This document shows positions 7,327 through 15,759 of a stretch of 64,000 bases of DNA, piece after piece. Source of the DNA: an uncultured Clostridia bacterium (lineage in GTDB: Bacteria > Bacillota > Clostridia > UBA1381); assembly GCA_947626135.1 (NCBI GenBank), contig CANQQZ010000012.1, positions 1-64,000 of the forward strand. Reading direction: 5' to 3'. The translations under genes were made by a program, and so were the position numbers. Within the stretch, counting starts at the first letter, position 1; each line of letters starts with the position of its first letter. The notes beneath the pieces are model-generated. The model was not told the origin of the DNA. It did not search any database and saw nothing but the letters and a program-made list of their open reading frames with translations.

Positions 7327-8373
7327 TTAATATACTTCCTTCCACTCCGCAATATTGTCCGGATCAAACTTAAACGGATCGCCCAGCATTACCTGTGTGC
7401 CGCCGTCAGCAGCATCGGTAACTGACTTCTCGCCCAAGTCGCCGGCTGTAAATGTCTGACCGGTCGTACCGTCTACATCTCCCTTTACAAGCGAGTCCAT
7501 AGTATATCCCGCAAGATATCCGATGTCTACCGGGTTCCACAAATACATCCACGGGCATGTGCCATCCTCGATAAACGGAGCCATTTCCGACGGGAGACCC
7601 AGACCGGTAAGCAATACATCGGACTGCTTATCCTGTAAAACCTTACCCGCGGCAAGCATACCAACCGTCGTCGGAGCGATTATAACCTTGATTGACGGAT
7701 CCGTAAGAAGCGCCTGCGTTTCAGATGTCGATTTTGTCGGGTCGTCATCACCGTAAGCAATTTTTACAAGCGGCGTTTTAGCATACTTGTCGGGATTCTC
7801 GTCAAGCTCCTTCTGCATCCAGCTAATCCAGAGATTCTGGTTTGTCGCCTGTGCCGTAGCCGAAAGAATAGCGATGCCTCCCTCGCCGCCTACCATATCG
7901 TAAGCCGCCTGGATCAAGCCTCTGCCTATTTTCTCGGGATCAGCCTGTTCGATGTGTACCTTACGTGATGCCGGATTAACGGCGCTGTCAAGCGAAATAA
8001 CCTGAATACCCGCATCCATTGCCTCTACAAGAGCCGGCTGCAAAGCATCCGCGTCATTTGCCGCAATCGCTATTCCCGATACTCCCTGAGCGATAAGCTG
8101 GTTAATAATCTCAATCTGCTTTTCGGGAGTCGCCGCTTCGGGTCCCTTGTAAAGCGGTTCGGCGCCTATCTCGCCGCATGCTTTTTCAAAGCCTTCATAA
8201 ACCTTCTGCATGTACGGATTCTGCACGTCCTTCGCCACAAACGCGTATACGCCGCCTCCGGAAGCGCTTGTGCTCTCCGTATCCGCCGGTTCTCCGGCGC
8301 CGCCGCAGCCCGCAAGCATGGACGCGCATGCTATTGCCGCAAGTCCTAATGCCAACATTCTTTTAGCTTTCAT
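7327..8373 (-). CDS. rhaS: Rhamnose ABC transporter substrate-binding lipoprotein (RhaS-like)
   Basis: A 348-residue periplasmic-binding-protein-type lipoprotein with a lipobox ending at Cys23 (SMLAGC). The body has features I associate with RhaS-class binding proteins: EKQIEIINQLIAQGV, AANDADALQPAL, ATAQATNQNLWI, YGDDDP and GLGLPSEMAPF, then LWNPVDIGYL. It should capture L-rhamnose, or a closely related sugar, outside the membrane and deliver it to the two permeases encoded upstream in the same operon. It is the last gene of the operon, after a 94-nt gap containing a stem-loop. The pairing with a PL11 lyase in the window supports rhamnose as ligand. Ribose or autoinducer-2 type binding is a less likely alternative. 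Confidence 0.85.
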   Translation of the reverse strand: MKAKRMLALGLAAIACASMLAGCGGAGEPADTESTSASGGGVYAFVAKDVQNPYMQKVYEGFEKACGEIGAEPLYKGPEAATPEKQIEIINQLIAQGVSGIAIAANDADALQPALVEAMDAGIQVISLDSAVNPASRKVHIEQADPEKIGRGLIQAAYDMVGGEGGIAILSATAQATNQNLWISWMQKELDENPDKYAKTPLVKIAYGDDDPTKSTSETQALLTDPSIKVIIAPTTVGMLAAGKVLQDKQSDVLLTGLGLPSEMAPFIEDGTCPWMYLWNPVDIGYLAGYTMDSLVKGDVDGTTGQTFTAGDLGEKSVTDAADGGTQVMLGDPFKFDPDNIAEWKEVY

Positions 8374-8423
8374 ATGAAAACCATCCTTTCTGTACGGATT
8401 TCTCCGTTATTTTATTTTTATTC

Positions 8424-8453
8424 AAGAGACGGCGGCTTTGCCGCGAATCTCTT
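8424..8453 (-). promoter_or_regulatory. Intercistronic stem-loop between rhaQ and rhaS
   Basis: AAGAGA pairs with TCTCTT and inner CGGC with GCCG. There is no U-tract. Stem-loops of this kind before binding-protein genes often stabilise the downstream mRNA segment, giving more binding protein than permease. That role is inferred here. Confidence 0.45.
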
Positions 8454-8467
8454 TAATATGACTGAAT

Positions 8468-9535
8468 TTACGTGCCCTGCGATTTTGCCGCCATTGATTT
8501 GAGCTTTTTAAACCAATTTGCGTTTCCTACGCTTTCTCTGAAGCTCGGGATCGCAACCGCTATAATTAACAGTGCTCCCACTACAATCATAATGATCTGG
8601 CTCGACGCATTTATCAGTCCAAGACCGTATCTTAAATATCCGATTACGAGGATCGCCAGCGCCGTGCCTAAAATTCTGCCTTTTCCTCCCGATGTCGAAA
8701 CGCCGCCCAAAACCGCCATAGCGATTATATCAAGCTCATAGCCCTTAGCGACGTCCGGTCTTACGCTCGACATCTTAGACGCGAGATATACAGCCGCAAC
8801 CGCCGAGAACAGACCTGCCATCGTGAATACTATAATCTTAATCTTATTTGTTTTAACTCCCGAAAATTTTGCCACCGTCACGGAATTACCCATAGCATAG
8901 CAGCGCCTTCCGAATTTGGTATAATGCAGCAAATACGCGAAGAACAAAGCCTCGGCTATCGTAAATATCAGCACATACGGCACCATGCCGCCTATCTTGC
9001 CCGCCGCAACCTGCGTGAACCACGACGGGAAGCCTCCGACGGAATTTGTTTCAAGTATGATCTGCGCTATGCCACGATAAATAATCTGCGTTGAAAGCGT
9101 TACAATCATGCTTGAAAGCTCCGGGAACTTAACCAAAATCACGCCGTTTATCAATCCGCATACCGTGCCCGTCGCAAGCGCTATACATATCGCGCCCGCC
9201 ATCGGAATACCCGCCTGATACGCAATGCCCATTATCGTCGCTGACAAAGCCATAATTGACGCAACGCTTATGTCTATTTCTCCGAGCATCAGCACAAACG
9301 CCATCGGGAACACTACAATCGCCTTGTCCAGAAAGTCGCGCGTCGCGTTTAATATATTCTTCACGTTGGCGTAATTCGGCGATACGGAAATGTTAAACAC
9401 GTTTACTATTATAAGCATCAGCACAAGCATCCACTCCCATTGGAGCAGAAAACGCTTCCATGAGAAACCTCTTTCAGCCGAGATTATTCGTGTGCCGTCG
9501 CTTTGCATGACCTGCTTAGTTATATTCTTAGCCAT
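8468..9535 (-). CDS. rhaQ: Rhamnose ABC transporter permease (RhaQ-like)
   Basis: A 355-residue polytopic membrane protein with about eight to ten hydrophobic segments, of the ribose/rhamnose BPD_transp_2 permease family. The segment LMLGEIDISVASIMALSATI and the loop VLGGVSTSGGKGRILGT are family hallmarks. The N-terminal W-E-W stretch before the first helix resembles RhaQ. It would form the heterodimeric channel with the RhaP-like protein. Its ATG overlaps the stop of the rhaP-like gene by 1 bp, so the two are translationally coupled. Symbol assignment follows the RhaS call; sequence alone separates RhaP from RhaQ weakly. Confidence 0.82.
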   Translation of the reverse strand: MAKNITKQVMQSDGTRIISAERGFSWKRFLLQWEWMLVLMLIIVNVFNISVSPNYANVKNILNATRDFLDKAIVVFPMAFVLMLGEIDISVASIMALSATIMGIAYQAGIPMAGAICIALATGTVCGLINGVILVKFPELSSMIVTLSTQIIYRGIAQIILETNSVGGFPSWFTQVAAGKIGGMVPYVLIFTIAEALFFAYLLHYTKFGRRCYAMGNSVTVAKFSGVKTNKIKIIVFTMAGLFSAVAAVYLASKMSSVRPDVAKGYELDIIAMAVLGGVSTSGGKGRILGTALAILVIGYLRYGLGLINASSQIIMIVVGALLIIAVAIPSFRESVGNANWFKKLKSMAAKSQGT

Positions 9536-10527
9536 CAGATATTCCTCCTTCTGAGCGCTTTCATTTCGACATTCCGCTGAATAAGCGAGTTGGCGATAAT
9601 TGAAAGCAGAATTATCAGACCTCTTATAGCCTCCTGCCAGAACGACGAAACATGAATGAGCGGCATCGCGTTATTTAAAATTCCCAGCAGCACTGCTCCC
9701 AAAAGCACGCCGCCTACGCGTCCCGTACCGCCGTTCACACTTACTCCGCCAAGTACGCACGCCGCGATTACGTTCATTTCATAGCCCGTGCAGGTTTCAC
9801 CCTGCGCAACGCCGTATTTGCAGACGTAAAGTATTCCGCCGAGTCCCGCTATCGCTCCTAAAATCGTATAAACCATCGTAAGCGTTCTGCCGGTTTTAAT
9901 ACCGGATACTCTCGCGCTTTCCTCACTGTTTCCGACCGCGTAAATCTTGCGCCCGGTCCGCGTCTGTGTCATGAAAAACGCGGCTATTATGTACACTGCA
10001 AGCGCTATGACAATAAGGTTATTGACGCCCAGAACCCTGCCCGTTGCCAAAGAAAGGAAATTCGCGCCCATATCCTGCTGCATAACCCAGCTTCCGTTTG
10101 ACACAAGGTACGTTATGCCGCGGAAAATATTCATCATTCCGAGAGTAGCTATAATAGGCAGTATCCTTAGCTTCGATACAAGCGTACCGTTTATAAATCC
10201 GCATACGATTCCTACGGCGATTGATATAAGCACTATCGCTATCGTGGGAACGGACTGATTGTTTTTAAGGACCGTTCCGCCTACCATAGCGCTCAGCGCC
10301 ATCACCGCGCCTATCGAAAGGTCTATTCCACCCGTCACCATTACCGTCATCATTCCTACGGCGCATATTGCCAAAACAGCTGTTTCTGTCAGCATATCGC
10401 TGATATTTTCGCCGGTAAAGAAGTTGCCGCCGCTCCTGAACTCAACGAAAAACGCTATCGCTATCATCACTATAATCAGGCTTATTTCCCTGATGTTTGA
10501 CGAAAAGAATTTTTTTATCTTATCCAT
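9535..10527 (-). CDS. rhaP: Rhamnose ABC transporter permease (RhaP-like)
   Basis: A 330-residue integral membrane permease of the same family as its neighbour, with VMVTGGIDLSIGAVMALSA and CVLGGVSVNGGTGRVGG as family signatures. It is the second permease of the importer. The gene begins 18 bp after the ATPase gene and ends overlapping the next permease start. The adjacent paralogous permeases share the EIDIS/GIDLS pattern but otherwise differ, as expected for an old heterodimer. Confidence 0.82.
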   Translation of the reverse strand: MDKIKKFFSSNIREISLIIVMIAIAFFVEFRSGGNFFTGENISDMLTETAVLAICAVGMMTVMVTGGIDLSIGAVMALSAMVGGTVLKNNQSVPTIAIVLISIAVGIVCGFINGTLVSKLRILPIIATLGMMNIFRGITYLVSNGSWVMQQDMGANFLSLATGRVLGVNNLIVIALAVYIIAAFFMTQTRTGRKIYAVGNSEESARVSGIKTGRTLTMVYTILGAIAGLGGILYVCKYGVAQGETCTGYEMNVIAACVLGGVSVNGGTGRVGGVLLGAVLLGILNNAMPLIHVSSFWQEAIRGLIILLSIIANSLIQRNVEMKALRRRNI

Positions 10528-10545
10528 TATCCAGCCGCACCTCCT

Positions 10546-12036
10546 TTAAGTGTTCATCGCAGCTTCAAGGATCTGCTCCTGAGTTACGCTCTTAACCTCG
10601 CTGAAAATCTTCGATACTCTGCCTTCCTTCATTACAAGGATCGTATCAGCCATTCCCAGCACCTCCGGCATTTCCGATGAAATCATTATTACTCCATAGC
10701 CCTGTGCCGCCAGGCCTGACATAATCTCGTATATCTGCGCCTTTGCGCCCACATCCACGCCCTTTGTCGGCTCGTCGAGTATTACCACCTTCAAATCCGA
10801 ATTTAACACCTTCGCCACAATCACCTTCTGCTGGTTGCCGCCCGACAGGCTCGATGCCTTATCGAATACCGAAAGCGCCTTTGTCTTTACTCTTTCCAGA
10901 AGCTCCTTTGACTTTTGCCGTTCCTCCCGTTGATTTATAATGCTTCCGTGAGTAAACTGCTCAAGCGTGGCGAGCGTAACATTCTGTCCGAGACTCCAGT
11001 CAAGAATAAGTCCCTGCTTCTGCCTGTCCTCGGGAAGATACCCGATACCGTAATTCATTGCATCGGAGGGATGCGATATGCTGAGCGCCTTGCCTTCCAA
11101 ATAGACCTTGCCGCTGTCCGGCTTTTCTATGCCCATAATGCCCTGGCATACCTCCGTCCTGCCCGCGCCGACAAGCCCCGTCATGGCAAGGATCTCGCCC
11201 TTGTGCAGCGAGAAGGAAACATCCTTGTAGTATCCCGTTTTGGAAAGTTTATCGACCCTGAAAATTTCCTCTCCCATCTCTACATCCTGCTTCGGGTAAA
11301 TCTGCGAAATTTCGCGCCCCACCATCTTTGTTATGAGAACCTCGTTTGAAATGCCGTCAACATCCCATGTTCCTATATACTGCGCGTCACGGAACACTGT
11401 TACGCGGCTCGCAAGCCTGTACATATCCTCAAAGCGGTGTGAAATGAATATTATGGAGCAGCCCTCGTCGCGAAGCTGCTCGGTTATTCTGTACAGCTCC
11501 TCGCACTCGCGTTTTGAAAGCGCCGCGGTAGGTTCGTCCATAATAATTATTTTCGCATTGGTGGATATAGCCTTTGCTATCTCTACTATCTGCTGCTCCG
11601 CCACCGTGAGATTACCCATTACGGAATGCGGATCTATACTGCTGCCAAGCCGGTTTAAAAGCGCGGCGGCATCCTTGTGCATCTGCTTCCAATTAATGGT
11701 TTTCAATTTCGTCATTTTCTCATGACCGATAAAAATATTCTCAGTCACGCTCAAATGCTGGTATGCGGTGCCGTGCTGATAAATTGCCGCTATGCTCAAA
11801 TTCTGAGCATCCTTCGGATTCTTTATCGAAACCTTCTGACCGCGGATAAATATCTCGCCCGCCTCCGGCTGATGTACGCCCGTTATTACCTTTATAAAGG
11901 TGGACTTTCCCGCTCCGTTTTCACCCATAAGAGCGTGGATCTCACCCTCCTTGAGCGAGAAATGCACGTTGTCGAGAGCCTTAACGCCCGGAAAAATCTT
12001 TGTTATTCCTTTAAGCTCAAGAATATAGTCCGACAC
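10546..12036 (-). CDS. rhaT: Sugar ABC transporter ATP-binding protein, two nucleotide-binding domains (RhaT/RbsA-like)
   Basis: A 496-residue duplicated ATPase. The first half has Walker A GENGAGKST and Walker B IIIMDEPTAAL. The second half has the degenerate Walker A GLVGAGRTEV typical of this class, the signature LSGGNQQKV and VVILDEPTKGVDVGA. It energises sugar uptake through the two permeases. The start is GTG at 12036 with an AGGGATGAG ribosome site; the nearby ATG is out of frame. It is the first gene of the operon, behind a promoter at 12119-12147. The name follows the RhaS-like binding protein; RbsA/AraG-type specificity cannot be excluded. Confidence 0.85.
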   Translation of the reverse strand: MSDYILELKGITKIFPGVKALDNVHFSLKEGEIHALMGENGAGKSTFIKVITGVHQPEAGEIFIRGQKVSIKNPKDAQNLSIAAIYQHGTAYQHLSVTENIFIGHEKMTKLKTINWKQMHKDAAALLNRLGSSIDPHSVMGNLTVAEQQIVEIAKAISTNAKIIIMDEPTAALSKRECEELYRITEQLRDEGCSIIFISHRFEDMYRLASRVTVFRDAQYIGTWDVDGISNEVLITKMVGREISQIYPKQDVEMGEEIFRVDKLSKTGYYKDVSFSLHKGEILAMTGLVGAGRTEVCQGIMGIEKPDSGKVYLEGKALSISHPSDAMNYGIGYLPEDRQKQGLILDWSLGQNVTLATLEQFTHGSIINQREERQKSKELLERVKTKALSVFDKASSLSGGNQQKVIVAKVLNSDLKVVILDEPTKGVDVGAKAQIYEIMSGLAAQGYGVIMISSEMPEVLGMADTILVMKEGRVSKIFSEVKSVTQEQILEAAMNT

Positions 12037-12118
12037 ATTTGCTCATCCCTTTCTTTATTCTACAGCCGCGTGATTCGAAACGCATGGCGCTAACCGCGCT
12101 GTAAACTTATTTTTATTA

Positions 12119-12147
12119 ATTTTAAAATTTTTCCGGATAAATTTCAA
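12119..12147 (-). promoter_or_regulatory. Promoter of the rhamnose transporter operon
   Basis: TTGAAA (12142-12147), a 17-bp spacer and TAAAAT (12119-12124), about 85 bp upstream of the GTG start. The rest of 12037-12340 holds the leader, the hairpin at 12255-12291, and nothing else I can identify. Confidence 0.75.
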
Positions 12148-12254
12148 TGTAAAAAATTGAAAATACGATGTAAAATTTAAAAAAGATAAAAACATACGTA
12201 TTTTCCCTCAGCTCAAAAGACTCTTATATACCGTATCGGCATTTGAAGCAAAGA

Positions 12255-12291
12255 CTAAGAAAGGATATGATTTCATCATATCCTTTCTCAG
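12255..12291. other. Long stem-loop between pepD and the rhamnose operon
   Basis: A 16-bp stem with one wobble (CTAAGAAAGGATATGA pairing with TCATATCCTTTCTCAG) and a TTTCA loop. Neither side has a strong U-tract. It probably marks the 3' end of the pepD transcript, although it is not a classical terminator. Confidence 0.5.
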
Positions 12292-12340
12292 CCTGTTAAC
12301 CGGCTCAATGTCCTCCGGCGTATCGGCAGACTTTTTTTGA

Positions 12341-13780
12341 TTATTTTAATTCCTTTAAAATTTCCAAAAGATACTCCCAGCATCTTCTGACCGATTTTAT
12401 CTCAAGCTTCTCGTCCGGCGTATGGACGCTGTACATATTCGGACCTATCGAAACCATGTCCGCATCCTTAAGCTTACCGGACAAAATTCCGCATTCAAGT
12501 CCCGCGTGAATAGCGCATACCAAGGGCTCCCTGCCGGTCATATCCTTATAAACCTTTATCATTAAATCCCTTAGCGGCGAATCCTTACGGTACTCCCACG
12601 GCGGATAATCGCCGCTGACCTCGATGTCCCCGCCGAGATAATCCGAGAGCGACTTAAGTCCGCGAACGATTTCCCTTTTATCGGCGCCGGAGTTGGATCT
12701 GAGCATAAAGCTCAGCTCCAGCACGCCTCCGCCGTACAATGTCTCGCCAAGATTCACCGACGTCTGCGCCAGCTCCGGCATATCCTCGCTCATTGCCCGC
12801 AATCCCGACGGCGACTGCATGAGAGCGAATATGATTTTTCGAGTGCCGCTGCGGTCAGCGCAGATTTCGGGCAGGACGGTCTCATCGCACGATATATGCG
12901 CGTCCGGCTCGCGCAGGGCGCGTTCACTCTTAAACTCCGCGCCGAATTGCTCTATGATGCTCTTCGCTTCCCGAACATCCTCAGCGCATATGACAGCCTC
13001 AGCCCACGGCGTGATAACATTAAGACGTCCGCCGGCACTGATTGAAGCCGCGTAAACAGGCGTCTTTGAATTGACCTCATACAAAAGCTCTCCCAGTATC
13101 TTGGCGGCATTTTTCCTGTCCTTGATAATATCAATACCCGAATGGCCTCCCAAAAGACCGCTTACTGTTATTTTCAGCGCGCTCATACCGTCAGCTTTCA
13201 TTTCGCTCACCGGGATCTTACATCTCACATCCGCCGCTCCGGCGCAGCTGACGGTCAGTACGCCCTCCTCCTCGGAGTCGATATTGATAAGCCGGCGCCC
13301 CTTAAGCCTCGATGCGTCAAGAGCATCCGCGCCGCACAGCCCCGTTTCCTCATCCGCCGTAAGCAGAGCCTCGATAGGCGGATGCTCCGCCGTCTTATCA
13401 TCAAGCAGCGCAAGTATGTACGCGACGGCTATACCGTCGTCTCCGCCGAGCGTCGTACCGTCGGCAAATAAAAACTCTCTGTCGGTTAAAATATCAATGC
13501 CTTCCCGCTCCATATCCTTTTTACAGCCCGGACGTTTTTCGCATACCATATCAATATGCCCCTGTATTATTACGGGCGCGCTGTTTTCATATCCTGCCGA
13601 AGCGTCCTTAAAAATCATAACGTTTCCGTAGTCATCGCGATACGCTTCAAGCCCGCGTTCCTCTGCAAAGCGCAGACAATATTCGGCAAGGCGCGCCGTA
13701 TTGCCCGATCCGTGCGGGATTTCGGCAATTTGTGAAAAGAACTCAAATACCTTTTTCGGTTCAAAATCATTAATCTGCAT
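12341..13780 (-). CDS. pepD: Aminoacyl-histidine dipeptidase (PepD, M20 family)
   Basis: A 479-residue cytosolic di-zinc peptidase that hydrolyses Xaa-His and other dipeptides. The metal and catalytic landmarks are in order: IIQGHIDMV (His75), TLGGDDGIAVAY (Asp near 114) and TADEETGLCG (Glu near 144). A late GPNMYSVHTPDEKLEI segment carries the final metal histidine. Length and layout fit PepD rather than the shorter PepV or PepT. It is a single-gene unit with its own near-consensus promoter. No anomalies were seen. Confidence 0.93.
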   Translation of the reverse strand: MQINDFEPKKVFEFFSQIAEIPHGSGNTARLAEYCLRFAEERGLEAYRDDYGNVMIFKDASAGYENSAPVIIQGHIDMVCEKRPGCKKDMEREGIDILTDREFLFADGTTLGGDDGIAVAYILALLDDKTAEHPPIEALLTADEETGLCGADALDASRLKGRRLINIDSEEEGVLTVSCAGAADVRCKIPVSEMKADGMSALKITVSGLLGGHSGIDIIKDRKNAAKILGELLYEVNSKTPVYAASISAGGRLNVITPWAEAVICAEDVREAKSIIEQFGAEFKSERALREPDAHISCDETVLPEICADRSGTRKIIFALMQSPSGLRAMSEDMPELAQTSVNLGETLYGGGVLELSFMLRSNSGADKREIVRGLKSLSDYLGGDIEVSGDYPPWEYRKDSPLRDLMIKVYKDMTGREPLVCAIHAGLECGILSGKLKDADMVSIGPNMYSVHTPDEKLEIKSVRRCWEYLLEILKELK

Positions 13781-13813
13781 AAATCCTTCCTCCCAAAATT
13801 AATTATTGTTATA

Positions 13814-13842
13814 ATTATATCATACCGAAAAAATCACGTCAA
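13814..13842 (-). promoter_or_regulatory. Promoter of pepD
   Basis: TTGACG (13837-13842), a 17-bp spacer and TATAAT (13814-13819), about 35 bp upstream of the start. Confidence 0.85.
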
Positions 13843-13889
13843 GGAAAATACCTGTTATTTTGGCAAACAACACGTATCCGCATTTGCGC

Positions 13890-13923
13890 AAAAACAGCGG
13901 CGGAAAATTTTCGCCGCTGTTTT
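13890..13923 (-). terminator. Intrinsic terminator of the acyl-CoA synthetase gene
   Basis: AAAACAGCGGCG pairs with CGCCGCTGTTTT around an A/T-rich loop. The minus-strand transcript then runs into TTTTT. The terminator lies just past the stop at 13930. Confidence 0.85.
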
Positions 13924-13929
13924 CCATAT

Positions 13930-15561
13930 TCACTTCCGCAATTCCGTGCGCCGGATTTTGCCGCTGATTGTTTTGGGCAGCTCCTTTACAATTTCTATCT
14001 GATGTATATGCTTGTAATACGCCAGCTTTTTATTAACGTCGCGCTTTATCATATACGCGGTCGAATTTGCCATATCATAGCCGTCGTTTACGATAACGAA
14101 CGCCTTTACCGACTGCCCGCGCTCCCTGTCCGGCACGCCGATAACCGCGCAGTCAAGCACCGCCGGGTGCTCGATAAGCTTGCTTTCTATTTCAAACGGA
14201 CCTATGCGGAAGCCGCGCGATTTAATAACATCGTCGCGGCGGCTGACGTAGAAATAGCAGCCGTTTTCGTCAAAATATCCGATGTCGCCCGTGTGGTACA
14301 CGCCGCCCTCCCAGACGCTTTTATACAGCTCGTCGTTGCCGTAATAGCCCATGAATATGCCGTACTGCTTTTCCTTCGGGATAACGACGATCTCGCCCTC
14401 CTCGTTTGCACCCGCGAATGTGCCGTCCGGTCTTTGTATCCGTATATCGTAAAGCGGCGACGGTCTGCCCATCGAGCCCTCGGACAGGTTATCGTTTTCA
14501 AAATTCGCGAGCATAAGAACCGATTCCGTCTGCCCGAAGCCCTCATGGATTTTAAGTCCGGTGCGGTCAAATATGTCCGATTTGACCTGCGGATTTATCG
14601 CCTCGCCCGCCGTTGTGAAGCGTGTAAGCGCGGACAGGTCGTAATTTTCTATGCCGTGCTTTGCGAAATATTTGTAAATCGTCGGCGGGGCGCAGAAGGT
14701 CGTCACGCGGTATTTTTCCATGACCGCAAGCAGCTTTTTCGGCACGAACACCTCAAAATCATAGACCATTACCGCCGAGCCGCAGAGCCATTGACCGTAA
14801 ATCTTGCCCCATGACGCCTTGCCCCAGCCCGTTTCCGCGACGGTCATATGAAGCCCGCCGTCAATGACGCACTGCCAGTAACGCGCCGTTATGATGTGCG
14901 CGAGTGTGTATGTGTGGTTGTGCAGCACCGCTTTGGGGTAGCCCGTAGTGCCGGACGTGAAATACATCAGCATCGGCTCGTCCGCGCGCGTGTCGATACG
15001 TGTAAGAACAGCGGGCGCGTTTTCAATCGCCGTTGTCAAATCAAAAATCCCGTCCGTATTATGCTGACGCACGCCGAAAATCGTTTTCAGCGCCGGATTT
15101 TCCGCTCTCGCTTTTTTAAGCCGTTCCGGCACGTCATTTTCCGCCGTGCAGACCGCGTATGAAATATCGGCGGCGTTTATGCGGTACGCGATATCCTCGA
15201 CCGTGAGCATATGCGTTGCGGGGATAATAACCGCGCCGATTTTATGGAGCGCGGGCGCGACGTACCAGTATTCGTAATGCCGCTTTAATATCACAAGCAC
15301 CCTGTCGCCCTTTTTTACGCCGTTTTGCAAAAACACGTTCGCCGCCTTATTGCTGAGCCGCGCGATGTCCGAAAACGTGAAAATCCGCTCGTTTCCTTCA
15401 ATATCGCACCAGACAAGCGCGGTCTGCTTCGGCGCTTTTTCGCCCATAACGTCAACCACGTCATAGCCGAAATTGTAGCTTTCGTTAAAATTAAGCTCAA
15501 AGCCCTTGAGCGCGCCGTTTTTATCAAATTTCTCCATGCAGAAGCTTTTATATAATCTCAT
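13930..15561 (-). CDS. AMP-forming acyl-CoA synthetase
   Basis: A 543-residue member of the adenylate-forming superfamily that activates a carboxylic acid to its acyl-AMP and then acyl-CoA. Visible motifs are the phosphate loop MYFTSGTTGYPKAVLH, the GFGQTES core, YHTGDIGYFDENG, the hinge SRRDDVIKSRGFRIGPFEIE and the C-terminal catalytic lysine in TISGKIRR. Overall it resembles the medium-chain/aromatic (ACSM-like) branch more than acetyl-CoA synthetase, because the long N-terminal acetate-type region is missing. The substrate is unknown. The start is ATG 15561 with a GGAAGGA site; an internal ATG eight codons later is possible. It is monocistronic, with promoter and terminator. Confidence 0.88.
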   Translation of the reverse strand: MRLYKSFCMEKFDKNGALKGFELNFNESYNFGYDVVDVMGEKAPKQTALVWCDIEGNERIFTFSDIARLSNKAANVFLQNGVKKGDRVLVILKRHYEYWYVAPALHKIGAVIIPATHMLTVEDIAYRINAADISYAVCTAENDVPERLKKARAENPALKTIFGVRQHNTDGIFDLTTAIENAPAVLTRIDTRADEPMLMYFTSGTTGYPKAVLHNHTYTLAHIITARYWQCVIDGGLHMTVAETGWGKASWGKIYGQWLCGSAVMVYDFEVFVPKKLLAVMEKYRVTTFCAPPTIYKYFAKHGIENYDLSALTRFTTAGEAINPQVKSDIFDRTGLKIHEGFGQTESVLMLANFENDNLSEGSMGRPSPLYDIRIQRPDGTFAGANEEGEIVVIPKEKQYGIFMGYYGNDELYKSVWEGGVYHTGDIGYFDENGCYFYVSRRDDVIKSRGFRIGPFEIESKLIEHPAVLDCAVIGVPDRERGQSVKAFVIVNDGYDMANSTAYMIKRDVNKKLAYYKHIHQIEIVKELPKTISGKIRRTELRK

Positions 15562-15602
15562 TTTTTATCCTTCCCGACCGTTTGCAAATTAAATACAAGT
15601 AA

Positions 15603-15632
15603 ATTATACCCGACATAATATATGCATGTCAA
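15603..15632 (-). promoter_or_regulatory. Promoter of the acyl-CoA synthetase gene
   Basis: TTGACA (15627-15632), an 18-bp spacer and TATAAT (15603-15608). Confidence 0.82.
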
Positions 15633-15719
15633 TCGGGGGCATAATGCAAAAATCACGTAAATCGGATCGAGCTATCCAAAAACAGGATAGATAAAATATA
15701 TCCGTTTTAAAGTACAAAA

Positions 15720-15750
15720 ATATCCGCCCGTAAAACGGGCGGATATTTTT
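15720..15750 (-). terminator. Intrinsic terminator of araA (bidirectional)
   Basis: ATATCCGCCCG and CGGGCGGATAT with a TAAAA loop and T-tracts on both strands, just past the araA stop. Confidence 0.9.
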
Positions 15751-15759
15751 TACCGCTGT

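Noticed and set aside
14002-14814. Plus-strand 270-codon frame inside the acyl-CoA synthetase gene
   Set aside because: Arg/His/Val-rich antisense shadow without motifs; the minus strand has all adenylate-forming enzyme motifs.
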